Part shown: positions 58,313-64,000 of the stretch, one piece after another
Numbering within the stretch: position 1 is the stretch's first letter
Layout: every line of letters begins with the position of its first letter
NCBI GenBank assembly: GCA_000827205.1
Contig: KN832566.1
Span: 877,650 to 941,649 of the forward strand
Direction: 5' to 3'
Origin: Plicaturopsis crispa FD-325 SS-3
Lineage: Eukaryota; Basidiomycota; Agaricomycetes; Amylocorticiales; Amylocorticiaceae
Length of the DNA stretch: 64,000 bases
Notes under the pieces: generated by a model
What the model was told of the DNA's origin: nothing
The model's database searches: none
Seen by the model: the letters and a program-made list of their open reading frames with translations, nothing else
Program-made: the position numbers and the translations under genes

Positions 58313-60691
58313 ATGTCTACCAATGTGTATGCATTATTCTCCCCCGAACTCCCCAAGTCGCCTCTGAGTATCTCAGCCGACACGGGCCTCATCTATTGCA
58401 TACAGGACTCTATACGACAGCCTTTCTACGAGCTGCTTTCCCTTGATCTGCGTACTCCCCCGAATAAACCACCTGCACACGCAATTGAAGCAAGGAGCCG
58501 ACTGATCAAGAATTCCCGTCTAGGCAGGAAGAGACCTTGCATCGTCATGCCATATACCGAAGGGCACCGCGGGCAGCAAGTCCCTCCTATATGTCTCATG
58601 TCGACCTTTGAAGGGATCGACGTGAACACACTCCCCGAACTTTTTCAACATTTTATCGTCCCCGTTCATCCTATGGGACGGCCTGGTTTACACTCATTCC
58701 GGACAACGCCATCCTGGAGATCGCACGAGCGCAAACCACAATGGATAATCGCGATTCCATACGTGCATTACTATAGGCCGCCTACGGAACGTTGGTTTTT
58801 TAAAACCCAAGATAATCCGACCGGCATGACGTTTTTGATGTCCCACCCCGAGCTGTTGATCCTTGATGAGCTATCTCGCACGCTTCGTCAGAAGTGGCAC
58901 ACGCAAGGCCAAGGCAAAAAGAAGAGAGCAGCGAGGGAATTTCTTGTGCGTTGTTCTACTCTATCCATGGATTGTCTTCCCGATTTTGATTATTTCCTGA
59001 AGGACTCCAAAGTAGACTGGGATTTCTACCATCCAGTGAGTACGATCGGGACCAGACACGTATCCAACCTTCCGCTAATGCTGACTGCGACTCAGCATCA
59101 CAGACAAAGCGACGCTCAGATGTGCCCCCCTTACGCTCGCCCGTCTTCTCAGGAGCACATCAATCTTCAGACTACTGAAGATCTTGCTCGATCACGTACG
59201 CACTCTCATCCCGGTATTGCTTCGACAGGCGTCCTCGCTTCTGGCCTCGACACTCAGGAACTCCCTGCCCCTCAAACGCATGATGATCCTCAGCTCCATG
59301 AGAATCGTCCTGACAATCTACCACAGGAGCCCTCCGCATCAATCCCAGTTGAGCCCCAGCAGTTCGCGTGGGGGGCATTTAGCTCCGATGATATTGGATT
59401 CACAGACAGCGATGCTGTGATGATTACAACAAACCAGGCCCACATCAATCCAAAGCTTATCGTTACACGTCCTACGCGCGCGCGCCCACCTACTGCCAAC
59501 GACTCTACACGCCGTGTCACGCCTACACGCGACACTCAGCAAAGCGCTGCTTCCCTTCTAGATACTTCTCAGACACCCTCCCCCTTCGACCCCAAGAATG
59601 CACTGGGCTTAATGTCTCCCGACTCTCCGAGCGGTGGTTCTGCGATATCTACCAGCAACCAGATGACGCACAGCGATCCTTTGCTATCACCTTTCTCATC
59701 CCCGCTCGATAGCACCGCTAGCAGTATGTCCGAAGTTCGGCGCGGCAAGATGCCTATGCGTTCTCCGGGTGAGGAAAAGGTCCGGAAGCGGTCGCGCGAG
59801 GAAAGTCCCGCCGCCCATGAAACTCGGCAGGAACCCGTCGTTGGCACGCATTTGCACTCTGAGGACGATCACGACCCTACGGCACGCCAAAACACAGGGC
59901 AAGACAGAGAATGGCCAGCCCCTCGCCTCTCCACTGTTCCTCCTGCCGACCATGCCCTTAATCGCAAACGCCCAAAAAGGACGAAGAGAATCACTCCCGT
60001 GGAAGGCGCTGCTCTCCAACGACCGTATACGTACACAGAGGGCAGCGAGTCTGTGCTGCTTAACGGCCATGTTGGTCATAACCTCGACAGCTCTGAAGTC
60101 CTGCCCCCTTCCGTTCCACATCAGGTGAAGCCACCCTCTCAGCGTCAGTCCGGAAGTGGAGACGCACCCGACGGACAGGATGGCCCACCACCTGCTTTCA
60201 CATCTCCTTCTGTCTCCTCTGGTCAGCCGAGGCCGTCCTCTCAACGTCAATCCGGGTCCGAAAACGCGCTTGGAGCTATTGATGAAAACCCTCTCGAGAC
60301 GTCCGTCGTTGCGCCACCTGCTCATGCCCCTTCCGTCTCCAAACGAGCTGGGCTTTTATCTCGACGTCAATCCAGCGGAAGCTCAATAGGAAGTCGTATC
60401 GCGGACGTTGTCAAGACAGCGAAGTCGCGCGCCTCGAGTGTCGCCTCGAGTGCCCGCCGCAAATTGAGTGGTTCTTCTCGTGAGGCTGCCGGCGGGTATG
60501 CACCGATCAATGACGGTCGGTATTTCTCAGGCCCCATTTCGGAATCACCACCCACCAACACTCGTCGTCTTTTCCACTCTGAACCTTACCCGCCCTACAC
60601 GCGTCGATACCCCGGGGAAGACACGGGGAACCGTAATTTCACCAAGCCGAGTTTACCGGGGTACTTTTCGTATCTGTCTGAATGGTATTAA
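58313..60691 (+). CDS. Uncharacterised family A protein, copy A2, long Ser/Pro-rich tail
   Basis: A single open frame of 792 codons, unusual here because neighbours are intron-rich. Residues 1 to about 210 are the family A core: LIYCIQDSIRQPFYELL, LGRKRPCIVMPYTEG, PPICLMSTFEGIDV, HFIVPVHPMG, SFRTTPSWRSHERKPQWIIA IPY, RWFFKTQ and PELLILDELSRTLRQKW. It is followed by KKKRAAREF. The remaining ~580 residues are low complexity, rich in Ser, Pro, Thr, with basic clusters (RKRSREES, NRKRPKRTKR) that could be nuclear localisation signals and repeated R-x-x-S sites (PPSQRQSGS, PSSQRQSGS, LSRRQSSGS). No signal peptide or membrane segment. Probably a nuclear or cytosolic protein with a disordered, phosphorylatable tail; function unknown. 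The reading frame is clean, so the gene is likely expressed. Confidence 0.8.
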   Translation: MSTNVYALFSPELPKSPLSISADTGLIYCIQDSIRQPFYELLSLDLRTPPNKPPAHAIEARSRLIKNSRLGRKRPCIVMPYTEGHRGQQVPPICLMSTFEGIDVNTLPELFQHFIVPVHPMGRPGLHSFRTTPSWRSHERKPQWIIAIPYVHYYRPPTERWFFKTQDNPTGMTFLMSHPELLILDELSRTLRQKWHTQGQGKKKRAAREFLVRCSTLSMDCLPDFDYFLKDSKVDWDFYHPVSTIGTRHVSNLPLMLTATQHHRQSDAQMCPPYARPSSQEHINLQTTEDLARSRTHSHPGIASTGVLASGLDTQELPAPQTHDDPQLHENRPDNLPQEPSASIPVEPQQFAWGAFSSDDIGFTDSDAVMITTNQAHINPKLIVTRPTRARPPTANDSTRRVTPTRDTQQSAASLLDTSQTPSPFDPKNALGLMSPDSPSGGSAISTSNQMTHSDPLLSPFSSPLDSTASSMSEVRRGKMPMRSPGEEKVRKRSREESPAAHETRQEPVVGTHLHSEDDHDPTARQNTGQDREWPAPRLSTVPPADHALNRKRPKRTKRITPVEGAALQRPYTYTEGSESVLLNGHVGHNLDSSEVLPPSVPHQVKPPSQRQSGSGDAPDGQDGPPPAFTSPSVSSGQPRPSSQRQSGSENALGAIDENPLETSVVAPPAHAPSVSKRAGLLSRRQSSGSSIGSRIADVVKTAKSRASSVASSARRKLSGSSREAAGGYAPINDGRYFSGPISESPPTNTRRLFHSEPYPPYTRRYPGEDTGNRNFTKPSLPGYFSYLSEWY

Positions 60692-60915
60692 CTGACGCAG
60701 TGTACGCATATTGTCGTGTTTCCTCGGTATACGGTATATGTAACAAGTAGCTTGTAGGCTGTATACTTGGTCTGTGTGTGGGATATTGCAGAGTTCAACG
60801 TTCAATGTTCTCAATTTGCCGCCACTCAGTGTGATTTGTCAGCATTTACGACGATTCGGATGCTTTGCACTTTGCTCAAAACCATTCGCGTACGAGCGCG
60901 GGCACCGCGCCCAAC

Positions 60916-61682
60916 ATGTTCTTCATTGTAAGTCCGCAAAGCTACACCGCGATATAATCTAACACGCAGATTAACAGAAAGAACTCACGCACACTATCCT
61001 GTTGCATCCGTCCTACTTTGGTCCCCGGATGCTATCATTTCTCGAGTCGAAGCTGTACTCCGACGTCGAGGGAACTTGCTCCGGTCAATTTGGCTACATC
61101 ATTGCCGTCGTTTCGATCCTCGACATTGGAAAGGGAATGGTTCTGTGCGGCAGTGGCCAGGCTGAGTTCATAACGCGGTACCGCGCGATTGTCTTCAAGC
61201 CGTTCAAGGGAGAGGTCGTGGACGGCGTCGTGAACAACGTCAACAAGGTGAGAGACGGATTTCTCGCTGGGGCAGTGCGATGTTAACCCGAGCAGATGGG
61301 CTTTTTTGCGGATGTCGGACCCTTGACTGTCTTCGTTTCTCATCAGGTGCGTGCATCTCTGCCTCGCACTTTTCACCTGAATAATGACTTCGCCACAAGC
61401 TCATCCATCCAGACATGCGGTTCGACCCCAATTCGAACCCCCCATCATTTGCATCGGACGAGCAGGTATTACCTCTTCTGAATGTGAGCAGCACCATACC
61501 GATCGCACTCTAGATTATCGAGAAAAACACACGCGTGCGGCTCAAAATTGTCGGTACACGCGTCGATGCCACGGAAATTGTATGTCGCAAGTTCCTCAAA
61601 TTGCATCCCTCCTTCCTGCCTGACCGTAAACTAGTTCGCGATCGGCACAATAAAAGAGGACCATCTAGGCGTCATTGACTAG
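60916..61682 (+). CDS. RPB7: RNA polymerase II subunit Rpb7
   Basis: Forms the Rpb4/Rpb7 stalk of RNA polymerase II, contacting nascent RNA and initiation factors. A tiny first exon encodes MFFI (start 60916); an intron of about 57 bp precedes KELTHTILLHPSYFGPRMLS. The Tip domain continues FLESKLYSDVEGTCSGQFGY, then GSGQAEFITRYRAIVFKPFK and GEVVDGVVNNVNK. After an intron, MGFFADVGPLTVFVSHQ starts the OB fold; further exons give LIHPDMRFDPNSNPPSF, IEKNTRVRLKIVGTRVDATE and IFAIGTIKEDHLGVID with the stop at 61680-61682. Five exons or more join in one frame. The protein is highly conserved and its length is normal for the family. Confidence 0.96.
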
Positions 61683-62044
61683 TCTCGGACTGTCATCGTT
61701 TCTGTCCAACACACGTCGCTTGCACCGCTATATTCTTGCTTTGCTATCATATTACTCCTTGGCATGTTACCAGCCATGTATTTCTACGGTATGTTTTATC
61801 AATGCTAAACAGCACACTTACATGGCGGTGCCGCTGAGTCCACGTATCACTTAGCGTTGAGTGTTATAGAAATATATTATACACGCAGCAGAGGCCGCCA
61901 TAAGTAAGCTATATCTTCGAAGTTCGCACCGTAATACACGGAAGGCCTCGTCTCTCGAGGAGTGAAAATACTGGCTTCCCATCATAAGTACGCGCACGGC
62001 TATTATAGAATCGAATCCATCCCCAGCAAATGCGTCATGCAGAT
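61683..62044. other. Convergent 3' region
   Basis: About 360 bp between the stops of RPB7 and VPS10. No gene or stable structure seen. Confidence 0.5.
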
Positions 62045-64000
62045 TTACTCCTCCTCCTCGTCTTCAAAGCGCAATATCTGGGCGTCCTCATCCACAGGAA
62101 CGTCCCGGTACCCTCTTCGTGATCGGATGCCCATATCTAGGGATTCGATTGTGGACGCAACGTACTCCCATGCAATGCCCGCAATGCCAACGAGGAACCA
62201 TGGCACTGAAGCAAGAGTAGACACCCAATCGTTTCCGCCTCCGCGGTAAGGACCCGAGTCCCCTGGCAGTCGGATAGTGCTGTGCATTGGGTTAGCACAT
62301 TGCTTGTGAATATGCGATACGGAGGAACGTACCCTCTTGCAAGACCCATGCGGCGGTAGTACCAGTAAGCTATCAGAGCGGTGAAGGCGAAGGGCACCAG
62401 GAACACTATCCACCAGAACAACGCTCCATGAGCCTTGAATCCAGGGCAAACATGCCTCTCCCCTCGGTCAAGGCGCAGGCCGCCATCGCATGTGGAATAT
62501 TCCAACTTGCGATATGCAGTGCGACCATACCAATAGTCATCGTCGGTACTGCACGAGTCATCGTCCGGTAACGGCGATAAACCTTCATGAAGTACGCATT
62601 CGTCCGCATCGTTTTTGTAGTAATTGAACTCGCTAGCGGTAGCTAGTTAGCAGCGCAAGAGTCTACACGCACAGGGCTGTCGCTCACCACTCGAAATCGA
62701 CTTTCGCGCACGGGCAATTGCTGACTACTCGTTCCTCGGCCTTAGGCTGGTTGCCCACCACGCAGTTGGCTTCTCGTGTCCGTCGGTGATACAGTGTCTA
62801 CATAATTATGTGCTCAGTGATGTCTTGGGTGCACATATTTGGCGGTGCTTACCTGTCTTCCAAACAAGCATCGCTCAGCTCGCTCTTCACTCGGGCTCCA
62901 GAGCTCGAAGTCATCGTTTCCTGGGTTGTCCAGATTAATGACACCTACCAAGCATTTGGTGAATCAGCGAATGAACAAGGTGCGGAGCACATTGCTTGAA
63001 CTTACACTGCTTGAGTGTCAGTGCGGAGAAATCGAGGTGGACCGCAACGGACTTTCTTGTGCGGGGGTTGTAAGCCATGAGGATGAACCGTCGACTCGTA
63101 TCGGAGGGCACAGTAACGATGGCTTTGACGCGGAGCTTCTCGTCACCGAACTTATACTCTCGCCAGTTCAGACCCTCGTCCGTGCTGAATAGAACGTGGT
63201 CCGTAGGTTCCTCATCGTTCGCCATAACGAGAATGGACCCCGAGTCACCAAACTCCCACAAGTGGGCGTCTTTGTGCACCTCTTCCCAGGTGAAGCCTGC
63301 GTCGCGGCTAAGGAAAGTGTCGCTTTCAACGTATGGCGCAAGGGTCTCTCCAACGTTTCCGACTGCCATCATCAACCCGGGCACGGATGGGCTGCTGTAT
63401 GTAGCTCTGAAGTCACTGCGCTCCGTGTAGCCATGGACATGCAGAGCACATTTCTAGGAGAAGAACCAATCAGCCGTGGGAATGTGCTTACAAGAAGAAA
63501 ATCAAGTACCACAGAGTTGCACGCATAAGGTTGGCCAGTGGAATCTCGAGAAGGGGGTGCCAAGGTCTTCCAAGTACCGCCTTTAGCGAACGTAAGTATC
63601 GGTCTATCACGGACACAGCGGATACTTACCGTCATTGTGTGTAATTCGTGACTGGAGAGTCTTAACACCAGTGACAGGAGCATCGTTAGGGTTGGACACG
63701 ACGTTGATGAGAGCGATCCCGTCGAGCCCAATCATTTTCTCGAAGTCGACGAAACCGTGCTCGTTACGATTGACATTCTCGATAGAGAGACCAAAATAGG
63801 TGCCGTTCGAGTTGGACTTGAGGATATTGCCCCAGTATGGGTTAGGGAAATCTGACATCGTCATGTGCAGGAAAACTGATTTTGTGCTCGACTCCAGCAC
63901 AGTGTAGGCCTTAAAGTGAGAAAGTCAAAAGGTCAGTATAGGGCCGTAAGCTCTCGAGTACGATTAAAAGACTTACATGGGCGTCTGGGTGCATACTAGG
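62045..64000 (-). CDS. VPS10: Vacuolar protein sorting receptor Vps10 (sortilin), 5' end outside window
   Basis: Type I membrane receptor carrying vacuolar hydrolases from the late Golgi to endosomes. The part present covers the last section of a Vps10 lumenal domain: [47 protein letters not shown] (beta-propeller Asp-box type), [29 protein letters not shown] and [19 protein letters not shown]. The Cys-rich 10CC module follows ([37 protein letters not shown]). A membrane segment ([20 protein letters not shown]) leads to a short cytosolic tail with [11 protein letters not shown] and the end [20 protein letters not shown] followed by acidic residues, as in other fungal copies; such tails carry retromer/adaptor signals. 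The gene continues beyond 64000 on the minus strand. Confidence 0.94.

Overview
The window looks like nuclear DNA of a filamentous basidiomycete, probably an Agaricomycete. Genes lie close together on both strands and are cut by many short introns (about 45-70 bp, GT-AG). Recognisable proteins include fungal-type Hsp78, HAK potassium transporter, GH15 glucoamylase, Vps10 and a DUF3808/Iml2-like protein. There are no bacterial operons, CRISPR arrays or rRNA genes. Exon joins were read by eye; no search or RNA evidence was available.

Layout. 0-8 kb: short direct repeats, a 781-bp MULE-type miniature element with 9-bp target duplications, then an intact FAD monooxygenase flanked by fragments of related monooxygenases, followed by an intact questin-oxidase-like gene. 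8.7-10.7 kb: a MEF2-type MADS-box regulator. 10.7-16 kb: a long stretch with no recognisable gene. 16-28.3 kb: TGS1 (minus) and a large LAA1/HEATR5 gene (plus), divergently transcribed, with a complete Mutator-like transposon (9-bp target duplication, 76-bp terminal inverted repeats, apparently intact transposase) inserted between them. 28.5-30 kb: a MYND zinc-finger protein. 30.3-33.1 kb: a nested repeat island with candidate terminal inverted repeats, a GC hairpin, TTAGGG-like repeats, a tRNA-like segment and a foldback of two ~330-bp arms. 33.3-43.7 kb: Hsp78 with a heat-shock-type site, an Iml2/TTC39-like protein and a HAK potassium transporter.

43.9-60.7 kb: the most unusual part. Two families of proteins I cannot assign to a known function, here called A (two copies) and B (three copies plus two relics), are interleaved with housekeeping or metabolic genes: a glucoamylase with a GPI-like tail and the glycine cleavage T protein. 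Copies lie on both strands, keep intron positions, and range from full length to relic, as in an expanding and decaying lineage-specific family. 60.9-64 kb: RPB7 and the 3' part of VPS10, which runs off the window.

The conserved genes cover RNA capping and transcription (TGS1, RPB7, MADS factor), sorting (LAA1/HEATR5, Vps10), mitochondrial proteostasis and one-carbon metabolism (Hsp78, GCV1) and nutrient uptake (HAK, glucoamylase). The variable material between them is mobile DNA and families A and B.
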